Shown here piece after piece: positions 26,515 through 33,817 of a DNA stretch of 39,072 nucleotides (position 1 is the stretch's first letter; each line of letters opens with the position of its first letter). The position numbers were made by a program, and so were the translations under genes. Below the pieces are notes generated by a model. The model saw only the letters and a program-made list of their open reading frames with translations. It made no database searches and had not been told where the DNA came from. This DNA comes from Phycisphaerae bacterium (GTDB lineage Bacteria; Planctomycetota; Phycisphaerae; UBA1845), in NCBI GenBank assembly GCA_020056715.1, contig JAGVHG010000183.1, forward strand, positions 1-39,072. Direction: 5' to 3'.

Positions 26515-28191
26515 TCATGCGACACTCACGTACCGATGGGGACGCGACACACGCCGCACGATCGGTTCCACGCTCACTACATCCACATCCTGCGGAAGGT
26601 CAGACAAGTAGGCATGTGCATTCCGCGGCGTCAGGGTGGTTGCCAGGCGTTCCATCGCCTCCGCAACGGCCTCTTCCATGTCGGCCGCGCAGAGCCCCTG
26701 CTCTCCACCATTGACACTCCGCCGAAACGCGGCCCGCCGGGCAGAGCGACAGATCTGCTCGAAGCAGCGGCCGCTGGCCAGCTCCCGTGCCGTTATGGTG
26801 CGCGTCTTTCCGTCGCGGAACCGCAGCACGCACAACTCGTTACCTGCGTTCGGACTGTAGAACCGTGAGACCGCCGTCTCGATCATCTCCCGACGGGTGG
26901 CGGCTGCCGACTTGCCGTTGGCGTTGTACGGAAACGACTCGGCAAGATGGATACCGAAGATACTACGGGCCCCGCGCATATCCGGCCGACCGACAGCAAT
27001 TTCCACGTCTGAGAGCCGCTCCAGCAGCGCAGGATCGATGAGGTCCTTGCGGTTGGTGGCCGCTACGACGGCCACGTTCCGCAGGCCGACAAAACCATCG
27101 AGCTCCGCGAGGAGAGCCGCGAGGAACTTGTCCGAATGGGTGTTTGCGAGACCACCACGGATGCGGCCGACGGCCTCGATTTCGTCCAGGAAAAGCACGA
27201 CTATCCCATCCTGGGCGGCGCGCCGAAGGGCCTCGAACGTGCTCCGGGTCCGCTGCTGCGTCACGCCGACAAACGGATCCTCCCACTCGCCCGGCTTGAC
27301 GACCGCCACCCGACACTTCTTTCCGCTGAGCCTCTGGAGCTCCGCCGCCACCACTTTGAACATGAGCGTCTTCCCGCAACCGGGGGAGCCCACCATCAGA
27401 ATGCACAGTCGATCGCCGATGCCGTACAACAACGCCTGCTCGGGGGCGACGAGCGTGGCCGTCAGCATCAAAAGGAGGGAGTTCAGGTTTGCGTCCTGAC
27501 CTCCGACTCGATCGCGGCCGATAGTCGGCACATCCTCCAGAAGGAACTCGCTCTCCTCCGCCTGAGGTAGTCTCTCGTAGGCCATCCACGAATCCCGCTG
27601 CCAGCGGATCGGATCCCCCGGCCGCAACTCCTGGTTGGCGAGGGATTCGGCCGCTTCCACAATGAACTTCTCGTCGCCTCGCACATTCAGCATCAGGCGG
27701 CCGCCTTCCATCCTGCGCTCCAACGTTCCGACCTCCCCGCATGGAGACTGACCGAAAGGCGACTTCGCCATCACCACGTTCTGCTCGTGTGTAAGGTAGA
27801 CCTCGTCCCCTTTCGCCAGCGACTCCACGGGCACTTCCTCGGTCACGCCCACGACGCGCCGGCTGCTGCCGATGGCCACGAGGTGGCGCTGTCCCTTGGC
27901 GGTGGGAACCGGGCCCAGGTAGACGGCGGGATGAAGAGGCGGTTCCGTCAACTTCTCAACCACCTCGCTGATTTTCTTGAGGCTTGCCTGGGCCTCGCGA
28001 AGCCCCGCAACGCTGCGATCGCTTACCTCAATAAGGTACCGATCCAATTCCCTGGACTGCGCATCCCCTTGCTGGCGAATCGACTGGGCCAGGGCCACTT
28101 TCTGTTCCGGACTCGCTGCACCCTCGCCCAAGGACATTAGAAAGTTCAGCATTTCTGGGGGGATCACCGTGTTGTTTCTAATTCTTGCCAT
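26515..28191 (-). CDS. ARC/Mpa-like AAA+ proteasomal-type unfoldase
   Basis: AAA+ ATPase (558 aa) with the ARC/Mpa layout: an N-terminal coiled coil (about 30-82), an interdomain region compatible with the two OB folds (85-205), then one AAA+ module. Walker A is GSPGCGKT (268-275), Walker B VVLFLDE (331-337), sensor-1 Asn380 in VVAATNRKDLIDPALLERL. In actinobacteria Mpa recognises Pup with its coiled coil and feeds substrates to the 20S proteasome through a C-terminal GQYL-type tail. Here the protein ends 'HRYVSVA', with no such tail, and no 20S genes are in the window. The second-region-of-homology arginines are also reduced (ERLSDVEI rather than R-x-G-R). It overlaps the JAMM gene by 14 bases. 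Confidence 0.83.
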   Translation of the reverse strand: MARIRNNTVIPPEMLNFLMSLGEGAASPEQKVALAQSIRQQGDAQSRELDRYLIEVSDRSVAGLREAQASLKKISEVVEKLTEPPLHPAVYLGPVPTAKGQRHLVAIGSSRRVVGVTEEVPVESLAKGDEVYLTHEQNVVMAKSPFGQSPCGEVGTLERRMEGGRLMLNVRGDEKFIVEAAESLANQELRPGDPIRWQRDSWMAYERLPQAEESEFLLEDVPTIGRDRVGGQDANLNSLLLMLTATLVAPEQALLYGIGDRLCILMVGSPGCGKTLMFKVVAAELQRLSGKKCRVAVVKPGEWEDPFVGVTQQRTRSTFEALRRAAQDGIVVLFLDEIEAVGRIRGGLANTHSDKFLAALLAELDGFVGLRNVAVVAATNRKDLIDPALLERLSDVEIAVGRPDMRGARSIFGIHLAESFPYNANGKSAAATRREMIETAVSRFYSPNAGNELCVLRFRDGKTRTITARELASGRCFEQICRSARRAAFRRSVNGGEQGLCAADMEEAVAEAMERLATTLTPRNAHAYLSDLPQDVDVVSVEPIVRRVSRPHRYVSVA

Positions 28192-29329
28192 GCTGGGATT
28201 CTCTATTGACTATGCTTGCCGTAACCAACCGTGGGGCGGGCTGCAGCGCCTCCGTAATATGGAAACCGCGCGAAACAACCATTCCACAACGCCATCCGAA
28301 CAGCTCCCACCCTAGCCCACCACAGGGACTGTCGCTGATCACCAGGGCCAGGGAGAACGCTCTCGGGAAACAAGTCCGATGTAACGCCACATCTTCCACA
28401 GACACAAAAGAGGGATTGGTGGTGCACGTTCCATCCCCCCGTCTCTCGCAGTCCCTACACAGTTCCTTCAAAAAGGAGTGACTGTGCCACCAGCCAAGCT
28501 GAATCTCATCCTGCCCTCTCTGACTGATCGCCCCCCGCACGGCGGCCCAGGTATCGGCGGTGAAGGTCAGCTTCGTCAGGCTGGTGCGAGTGTGTTTCGC
28601 CGGAATCTGCGCCGTAATCTTCGCGAAGATCTCCGGCGATCCGGGGCCACGCAAAAGATGGCCGATGAGAATGCCTCCCGTCTCGTTCGCCCCGGCCTGC
28701 CGCGCGAGGACGGAGGCTTCCGTCAGAACGTGGTGGGGAATGAACACCGGCATGTCGCCGGCGGTCATCGTCCCGAAGCGGAGGCCATCCTCCAGCGCGT
28801 CCAGAAGACACCCGGTGTGCAGCGGCAACGCCCGAGGAACCTCCTCGACGGAGAAGGACGGTGCTGCCGACGGCTCGGACTGCGTTGCCGCCGAGTCCTC
28901 CACCGCAAAGACACGGTAGTGGAACCGGGAGCCGGCCTGCAGCACGCCCTTCTCCACCAGCCGCGCGGATGCCCGTCTCGCGAGATCCCCGACATAGGAC
29001 AACGGAATCTCCGCCGAGACCTGCTCCCCGTTGTCGCCGAAGACGGTAAGGTAGAACTCGCAGACATAGGGCCTCTCGAGCTTCGGGTGCCACACCGGCT
29101 GAACGACCCGTTCTCCCGTGGCCATCACCGCAGGGATCTGGCCGCGGCGGATTCCGGTGAAGCGGGTGCATTCGGCGGGCGGCTCCCAATTAATGTCCGC
29201 GGCAAGCTGGTCGAGAAGCTCGCCACTGTCGCTGATGATCTCCAGCGTGTACCGGTGTCCTGACTGGCTCATGCCCATCCTCCCTGCGCCGATCCCGATC
29301 CCTTGGACATCGTCGTCGGCGCGGTTCAC
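28178..29329 (-). CDS. JAMM/JAB-domain metallopeptidase with N-terminal extension
   Basis: A 383-residue protein whose C-terminal half (about 195-350) is a JAB1/MPN (JAMM) isopeptidase-type domain. The zinc-site residues are visible: Glu216 in ETGGILIG, His282 and His284 in WWHSHS, and Ser310-x2-Asp313 in SVED. The usual H-x-H-x7-S-x2-D spacing is stretched to about 25 residues by an insert with three Cys (Cys291, Cys294, Cys302), perhaps a second metal site. The N-terminal 190 residues are unknown and contain a strand-rich segment. Such enzymes process ubiquitin-like precursors or remove the tag. GTG 29329 overlaps the ubiquitin-like gene stop (GTGA); an internal ATG near 29272 is an alternative start. 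Coupling to the tag gene supports that substrate. Confidence 0.82.
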   Translation of the reverse strand: MNRADDDVQGIGIGAGRMGMSQSGHRYTLEIISDSGELLDQLAADINWEPPAECTRFTGIRRGQIPAVMATGERVVQPVWHPKLERPYVCEFYLTVFGDNGEQVSAEIPLSYVGDLARRASARLVEKGVLQAGSRFHYRVFAVEDSAATQSEPSAAPSFSVEEVPRALPLHTGCLLDALEDGLRFGTMTAGDMPVFIPHHVLTEASVLARQAGANETGGILIGHLLRGPGSPEIFAKITAQIPAKHTRTSLTKLTFTADTWAAVRGAISQRGQDEIQLGWWHSHSFLKELCRDCERRGDGTCTTNPSFVSVEDVALHRTCFPRAFSLALVISDSPCGGLGWELFGWRCGMVVSRGFHITEALQPAPRLVTASIVNRESQHGKN

Positions 29330-29631
29330 CGGCAGCCGGCGTCCACGTCCGGCAAAAGAACAATACGGTCGTCCTCCTGCAGCGATTCGCCCACAACCTC
29401 TGACGCATGAAGGTGCCGACCCTCGCGCTCGAGCCGAGCCTGGTAGGTCAGGGGACGGCCGCTGACATCGTTGTGCGGGAGGTTCATCCGTCCCAGCAAT
29501 CCGTGGACGAGTTCGCCAACCGTGGAATCCAGGGGAACACCTTTGGCATTCGCATGTTTCTGCCCGGAGACATCCGAGACCTGCAGGCCGATGGACCCGC
29601 TACTACCCTTGACTGTTCCTAATCTGTTCAT
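29326..29631 (-). CDS. Ubiquitin-like (beta-grasp) protein
   Basis: A 101-residue protein with a beta-grasp pattern: short N-terminal tail, 'GVPLDSTVGELVHGLL' (strand-helix), 'LPHNDVSGRPLTYQARLEREGRHL' region, and 'VVGESLQEDDRIVLLPDV'. The 'S-L-x-E-D-D-R-I-V-L-L-P' end is typical of YukD/ubiquitin-like folds. The C-terminus is 'DAGCR' rather than diglycine, so a single Gly98 followed by Cys-Arg would need trimming if Gly is the reactive end. ATG at 29631 lies 42 bases after the unknown 301-residue gene. The stop overlaps the JAMM peptidase start. Together with E1-, E2- and RING-like genes upstream it is the probable second modifier of the cluster. Confidence 0.72.
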   Translation of the reverse strand: MNRLGTVKGSSGSIGLQVSDVSGQKHANAKGVPLDSTVGELVHGLLGRMNLPHNDVSGRPLTYQARLEREGRHLHASEVVGESLQEDDRIVLLPDVDAGCR

Positions 29632-29673
29632 AAACCAGTCTCCTCATATCAGCTCAGCGCGCACCGTTTTTGG

Positions 29674-30579
29674 CTATGGCGAGGACCACCCTCGCACGGC
29701 CAGATATTCGCGCGCAATTAGCAGATCATTCTGAAGAACCTCAACCTCGCGTCCGCAGAGTCGACAGCCGACGGAGATCGCCGAGAGAGCGTGACCCAAC
29801 TCCTCCGCGCTCGGCAAGTGCGGCAAGAGAGCCTCGAGATGGGCCGCCACCTGTCCGTTCTGCTCCTCGCCGGCCGCCCGGGCAAAACGGAGCACGCCGT
29901 TGAGCGTCAAAAGCAGCACCGCTACGGCGTTGCGGACCTCGTCCGAAGCCGTCGCCAGTGCTCCAAAAGGGGCGGCGACGCGGATAGCATCCGTTCGCCG
30001 TTCGACTAATGCCTGCCAGAAGTCGCCCGACGCATCCAAGGTCACCGCCAGCTTGTCCTCGGAGCGCTCCGTAAAGGGCCATCCGGCTTCCTCACAAAGG
30101 CGGCGGAGGTCGCACGCCGCCTGGTGCCCCTCTTTCTCCCACTCGATTCCCGACCGTTGCTCCCCCCTCTTCGTTGCGGGACCGTGAATGGCCGCAGAAG
30201 CGACTCCCAGACCCTCCCAGACCGTCGCTATGCGACCGCACAAATCGAACTCATGTCCATTGTCCGGCAGAGGCGTTTCCGCGCGGATCCGCAGACGTGA
30301 GTGTGCGTCCAATGCGTACTTGACGCCGCTCGGGAGAATCCCGTTCTTCAGAAGCCAACTCCATGCTCCCTGCTCATTCGGCAATGTGCTGCGATACTGG
30401 TCAATATCAACATCCAGATGCAGCCACTGGTCATTCAGCGTCGCCCGGCACGGAAGAACGCTTCCGTTCTTCAGCGAGAGATCCCATTGATCCGGACCGC
30501 ATTGCTCGATCGGCTCGGCGCACTTGGCCAATGCCCATTGCACCCGATCCGGCAACTCGCTTGTTCTGGTGTCGATCAT
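29674..30579 (-). CDS. Unknown 301-residue protein coupled to the E2 gene
   Basis: I do not recognise this family. The start ATG 30579 overlaps the E2 stop (ATGA), so I reject the longer frame to 30702. The product is acidic and soluble, with no signal peptide or membrane segment. It seems to hold two alpha/beta halves: residues about 15-110 ('WDLSLKNGSVLPCRATLNDQW', 'WSWLLKNGILP', 'YALDAHSRLRIRAETPL') and 150-250 ('LRRLCEEAGWPF', 'DKLAVTLDASGDFW', 'RVAAPFGAL'). These recall the alternating strands of type III secretion chaperone/YbjN-like folds, but only loosely. The C-terminus has a Cys pair in 'CRLCGRE'. Its place between E2 and the ubiquitin-like gene suggests an accessory or adaptor in that pathway. 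Confidence 0.7.
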   Translation of the reverse strand: MIDTRTSELPDRVQWALAKCAEPIEQCGPDQWDLSLKNGSVLPCRATLNDQWLHLDVDIDQYRSTLPNEQGAWSWLLKNGILPSGVKYALDAHSRLRIRAETPLPDNGHEFDLCGRIATVWEGLGVASAAIHGPATKRGEQRSGIEWEKEGHQAACDLRRLCEEAGWPFTERSEDKLAVTLDASGDFWQALVERRTDAIRVAAPFGALATASDEVRNAVAVLLLTLNGVLRFARAAGEEQNGQVAAHLEALLPHLPSAEELGHALSAISVGCRLCGREVEVLQNDLLIAREYLAVRGWSSP

Positions 30580-31121
30580 GGCCCAGCACTCTCCAGCACG
30601 CCGCTGCCCGGACCCAGGTTCACCTCGAACTGGATCACCCGACGTTTGAGCGGCCGACGATCGATCGGGAAACGAGGCACGTTCTGTCGAGCCCAGGCGC
30701 ACGCCACCGGATTTAAGGCATCGTCCTCTCGCATCGTGACCTTGTTGTACGTCACGATGTCGTGAAGCTGGTAAACGATCTCAATCAACGATGTGCCGGG
30801 ATTCACCCGGCCGAGGCAGACCACAGGCGGGCTAATGTTCGGATGAAAAACATTGAACGGAACGAGCCAAGTAACGATCTGCAGTGGATCCGCCCGCCGC
30901 AGGTAGTCCGCGGGAAACCAGATGCCAGCAGCGAACTGATCGGCTACCACGATTTCACCTTCTCGATTTCGCACAAGCCCCTTGCAGCGGAGCTCCACCA
31001 TGTATCTATCCGCTGGTTCGACTCCGGCAGGAACCAGGTTGAGAACGTCGCTCTCTTCGGCCAGGCGCATTCCTTCCTCGTGTTGCCGTCGCAGAAATCC
31101 TTCGTAGATCTTGTTTCGCAT
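30576..31121 (-). CDS. E2-like ubiquitin-conjugating-fold protein
   Basis: A 181-residue protein matching the E2 (UBC) fold. After an N-terminal helix come strands 'RYMVELRCKGLV' and 'VVADQFAAGIWFP', then 'TWLVPFNVFHPNISPPVVCLGRVNPG', which contains the HPN oxyanion motif (93-95) and an active-site Cys102 (VCLGRV). 'LIEIVYQLHDIV' is the following helix, and 'ALNPVACAWARQN' the characteristic C-terminal helix. E2s take the modifier from E1 as a thioester and pass it to substrates. ATG at 31121 is the only start after an in-frame stop near 31185. It lies 162 bases after the E1-like gene and overlaps the next gene by ATGA. Confidence 0.82.
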   Translation of the reverse strand: MRNKIYEGFLRRQHEEGMRLAEESDVLNLVPAGVEPADRYMVELRCKGLVRNREGEIVVADQFAAGIWFPADYLRRADPLQIVTWLVPFNVFHPNISPPVVCLGRVNPGTSLIEIVYQLHDIVTYNKVTMREDDALNPVACAWARQNVPRFPIDRRPLKRRVIQFEVNLGPGSGVLESAGP

Positions 31122-31283
31122 TGCACGAACCTTGCGACTTTTTTCGTCGCCCTCGCCATCAGCATACCCGGCTCCCGATCATCCTCGCCCAGAAGCCGCG
31201 AATCACAGTGCTTGCTGCGAACAATCCGCTGCGCCCGCGGGGTTTTCGCACGATGAAGAATCCTGGATCACCTCTGCGACTGC

Positions 31284-32417
31284 TCATGTATCACAATCGA
31301 TCTCATAATGGCGGACCCTGCCCAGCGGCGTACCGATGCTGAACACATCGCCTGCTCGAAGCCCGAGGCTGCGCAATGTGCGGTGCTGGATTCGTTCTGA
31401 CATCGTCGCCAGCCGCTCCACCATCTCGAAGCCGATGGGAACCATCCGGCCGCCGCACTTGGCGCACCGTAACTCGCGCAGACGGCGCTGCAGGCGAAGT
31501 ACTCGCCGTCTCCATCCGCAAAGCGCACACGCCACCGCAACCACGAATGCCTGCCCCTCCACCCAGAGAGCGGGAGATCCCTCTTCGGGAACCGGGTTCC
31601 CGAGGAGCCCTAGAGCCTCACCCACGGTGATGTCCGGTGACGGAACTTCGTGACGAAGAATGCACCATGTCTCGTGGTCGAAGCGACAGTGCCCATTTCG
31701 TACGAGCTTGGTTACATAATGCTTGTGGTGCGACGCATCGATCAGAATCTGCTGGCCCACGGCCAGCCGCTCGAACTGACCTGTCAGGAGTTTCTGGCAC
31801 TCGATCGCCTGGAGGGACGCGGCCAGCGCTCCAATGCTTGACGGCGCATTTGTCGGAGCGGGTGAGCTCGCCTTGCCCCCGCATGCGTAGCGCTGCTCAA
31901 GCAGCGCGTAGTCCTCGTCATGCCAGGCGCACTCCAGGCATGGTGCATCAGGGGCCGGTTTGTAGACGTTCACCCTCGCGAGCAGTCCCCCGGGCTCGAC
32001 GCCGGCATCAATCCACGGCGAGCCCAGACGGAACGCTTTTTGATTGACGTCGCGTCGGGCCTCGCGCGAATCGAGGCACGCCAGAATCACGTCCGCCTCC
32101 AACCGACCAAGCGGCACGTCCTGAATCTCCTTCTGCACTGTTTCCACATGGAGCCGCGGATTGATCCGGCGTAGGGTGCGGGCCTGAATACAGACTTTTC
32201 GCTTCCCCACGGCACTTGGCGTAATATCCTGCGACCTCACGTTCTTGGCCTCGTATACGTCCGGGTCGATCAAGATGACTCGATGCAACTCGGCCATCCG
32301 ACCCAAGTGCGGCACGAGGTGCGATCCGATGTTGCCGCCCGCACCTACGACAACCGCTGTCTTCTCGGCAACCCGTCTACTGGTCGCGTCGTTGTTCATT
32401 GTCCGCTTGCTGTCCAT
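31284..32417 (-). CDS. ThiF/E1-like modifier-activating enzyme
   Basis: Adenylating enzyme of the ThiF/MoeB/E1 superfamily. Numbering is for the longest frame (start 32450). The nucleotide-binding loop is VVVGAGGNIGSHL (GxGxxG at 36-42), then 'VILIDPDVYEAKNVRSQDI' (acidic residue, Asn70, Arg72), Lys85, and 'ADVILACLDSREARRDVNQ'. A CLEC pair (171-174) and a later CALC...CAKC set (308-332) may bind zinc. The crossover region 'APTNAPSSIGALAAS' holds the usual catalytic/adenylation positions. A C-terminal 55-residue tail may be an E2-presenting part. It should adenylate the ubiquitin-like protein C-terminus. Start ATG 32417 (or 32450 overlapping the RING gene) is unsure. Confidence 0.85.
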   Translation of the reverse strand: MDSKRTMNNDATSRRVAEKTAVVVGAGGNIGSHLVPHLGRMAELHRVILIDPDVYEAKNVRSQDITPSAVGKRKVCIQARTLRRINPRLHVETVQKEIQDVPLGRLEADVILACLDSREARRDVNQKAFRLGSPWIDAGVEPGGLLARVNVYKPAPDAPCLECAWHDEDYALLEQRYACGGKASSPAPTNAPSSIGALAASLQAIECQKLLTGQFERLAVGQQILIDASHHKHYVTKLVRNGHCRFDHETWCILRHEVPSPDITVGEALGLLGNPVPEEGSPALWVEGQAFVVAVACALCGWRRRVLRLQRRLRELRCAKCGGRMVPIGFEMVERLATMSERIQHRTLRSLGLRAGDVFSIGTPLGRVRHYEIDCDT

Positions 32418-32428
32418 TGAGAGATCGC

Positions 32429-32986
32429 CTACAGGTCCTCCGGCGTCCATTGGAGGTCCGCTCCAAGCATCGAAGGTTGGTCACAAACTGCACAAGTTGG
32501 GAAACGTTCGCCCTCGTAGCCAGTCCAGCAGGGCAGTTCCTCGCTCTGATGATGAACGACGCCGCAGCGCGGACAGCGGACGATCGGCGATTGCTCGTCA
32601 ATCCCCTGTTTGCATCGCGGACAAACTGTCGACCCGGCCCCCACTAGCGCCCCGATGCAAGCCGACCTCTCCGCCGAAAAGAAAAGCGACGCACCGTTAC
32701 CAACACGCACCTCGTCTTTATCACGCAGGACGCGCAGGCCAAGATGCAGCGGCTGGCCGTTCACGTGGACAGCGGCATCTGCAGCCGCTGCCAACACCCA
32801 GACTTCGCTGCCGACTTCCCCAGAGCGAACGACAACGGCCCTACTACTTCCGGCGCAGCTTCCATCCTCGCTACCGGCACGGAGGGGCGATGGCCGGACG
32901 GAATCCCCCGTGAGTACGACGGTATCTCCCCCGAGCGGCACGGCCATCCAGTTCGAAGCCTCGTCGTGTATCCAGAATTGAGCCAT
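32429..32986 (-). CDS. FHA-RING protein, candidate E3 ligase
   Basis: A 185-residue protein with two parts. Residues 20-108 have an FHA-like core ('VHVNGQPLHLGLRVLRDKDEVRVGN', split by strands), a phosphothreonine-binding fold. Residues 120-170 form a RING-like binuclear zinc finger: Cys122/Cys125, Cys138/Cys141, His145/His146, Cys153, Cys165/Cys168, resembling prokaryotic RING families found beside bacterial E1/E2/JAB genes. In such operons these are the proposed E3 ligases. ATG 32986 has a GGAGG seven to eight bases upstream, so the start is firm. The stop lies just before or within the E1 start. FHA could direct the ligase to phosphorylated targets; that is inference. Confidence 0.75.
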   Translation of the reverse strand: MAQFWIHDEASNWMAVPLGGDTVVLTGDSVRPSPLRAGSEDGSCAGSSRAVVVRSGEVGSEVWVLAAAADAAVHVNGQPLHLGLRVLRDKDEVRVGNGASLFFSAERSACIGALVGAGSTVCPRCKQGIDEQSPIVRCPRCGVVHHQSEELPCWTGYEGERFPTCAVCDQPSMLGADLQWTPEDL

Positions 32987-33050
32987 TTTCCCGCCTCCGT
33001 GTGACTACCCTTAAGACGCCTCAACGCGCCGGCAAACTGTGCTTTCGTGT

Positions 33051-33056
33051 ATTATG
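33051..33056 (-). promoter_or_regulatory. Weak candidate -10 (CATAAT) upstream of FHA-RING gene
   Basis: In the gap between the winged-helix gene and the FHA-RING gene, the minus strand reads TG-CATAAT about 65 bases before the FHA-RING ATG. A TTGAGG lies upstream but at 21 bases, so the -35 spacing is poor. It could give the tagging genes their own promoter under the regulator. Low confidence. Confidence 0.25.
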
Positions 33057-33160
33057 CACTGACTCTCCAGACCCTTGCCTCAACAGCGATGAATCACGGC
33101 GTCGACCATGCTCTAAGGACGTCAGGAGCAAGCCTTTGCGCGTTTTGATGGCCTCGCCGA

Positions 33161-33817
33161 TCACGTGTGATCGTCGCTTATCACAACCGTCGCACCTTTC
33201 TTCAAGGCGAATCTTGCGCCCCCATTGCGAGTCGTCTGGATGAGGTAAGGGTTGTTCCCATTCATCTGCAGAACGCGTCGTAACCGATGGATGTGCTGGG
33301 TAACCCCGTGCCGCGTAAGCCGCTTGTTACACCTCTTCTCCAGGAACAATGTGATTTCAGCCAAACTTTTGTATCCGATCAGGTCGTCGTCGCTGTGTCC
33401 GATATCGAGGCAAATCGCCTCGACAAGGTAAGCGAGCATAGTCGACAGACGTGCGGGAGGATGGTCACCAATCGTTAACTCTGCCGTTCGAGCAAACCGA
33501 CGGATCTTGATCTTCGCGACGCCCTCATGTGCTAGCCGGGCGAGAGTCTGAATCGCTCCACCGGCATGTTTGGTCATTCTTCTCCGCCCGCTCCGCAAGT
33601 CGGATGGATCGCTGACGATCGCGGCTAATTGTTCCTTTAGCAGGGTTGCTTCCAGCAGCAACCGGTCAAGTTCTTCTTCAAGCGTCGCCGCCTTGCGGGC
33701 TAACCCTCCAAGCTTGCTGAACAAGCTCTTGAAAGCTGGAAGGAACGGCAGCAGCCACACTGGCGATGGAGGCAACGGAGGGGCTTGAGTGGAGTCGCCG
33801 AACACGTTACGCCACAT
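33161..33817 (-). CDS. Coiled-coil winged-helix DNA-binding protein, probable cluster regulator
   Basis: A 218-residue protein: a Pro-rich and hydrophobic N-terminus, a short coiled coil (about 36-68, 'TLEEELDRLLLEATLLKEQL'), and a C-terminal winged-helix of the OmpR/PhoB type. The recognition part reads 'RLTRHGVTQHIHRLRRVLQ', followed by the wing 'PYLIQTTRNGGARFALKKG'. No receiver domain is present. ATG 33817 overlaps the upstream gene by 11 bases. A 174-base gap separates it from the FHA-RING gene and could hold the promoter of the main cluster. A role as local transcriptional regulator is inferred from fold and position. Confidence 0.65.
   Translation of the reverse strand: MWRNVFGDSTQAPPLPPSPVWLLPFLPAFKSLFSKLGGLARKAATLEEELDRLLLEATLLKEQLAAIVSDPSDLRSGRRRMTKHAGGAIQTLARLAHEGVAKIKIRRFARTAELTIGDHPPARLSTMLAYLVEAICLDIGHSDDDLIGYKSLAEITLFLEKRCNKRLTRHGVTQHIHRLRRVLQMNGNNPYLIQTTRNGGARFALKKGATVVISDDHT

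Noticed and set aside
30580-30702. 41-codon upstream extension of the 301-residue protein
   Set aside because: It lies fully inside the E2 coding sequence, and the ATGA overlap at 30579 is the natural coupled start.
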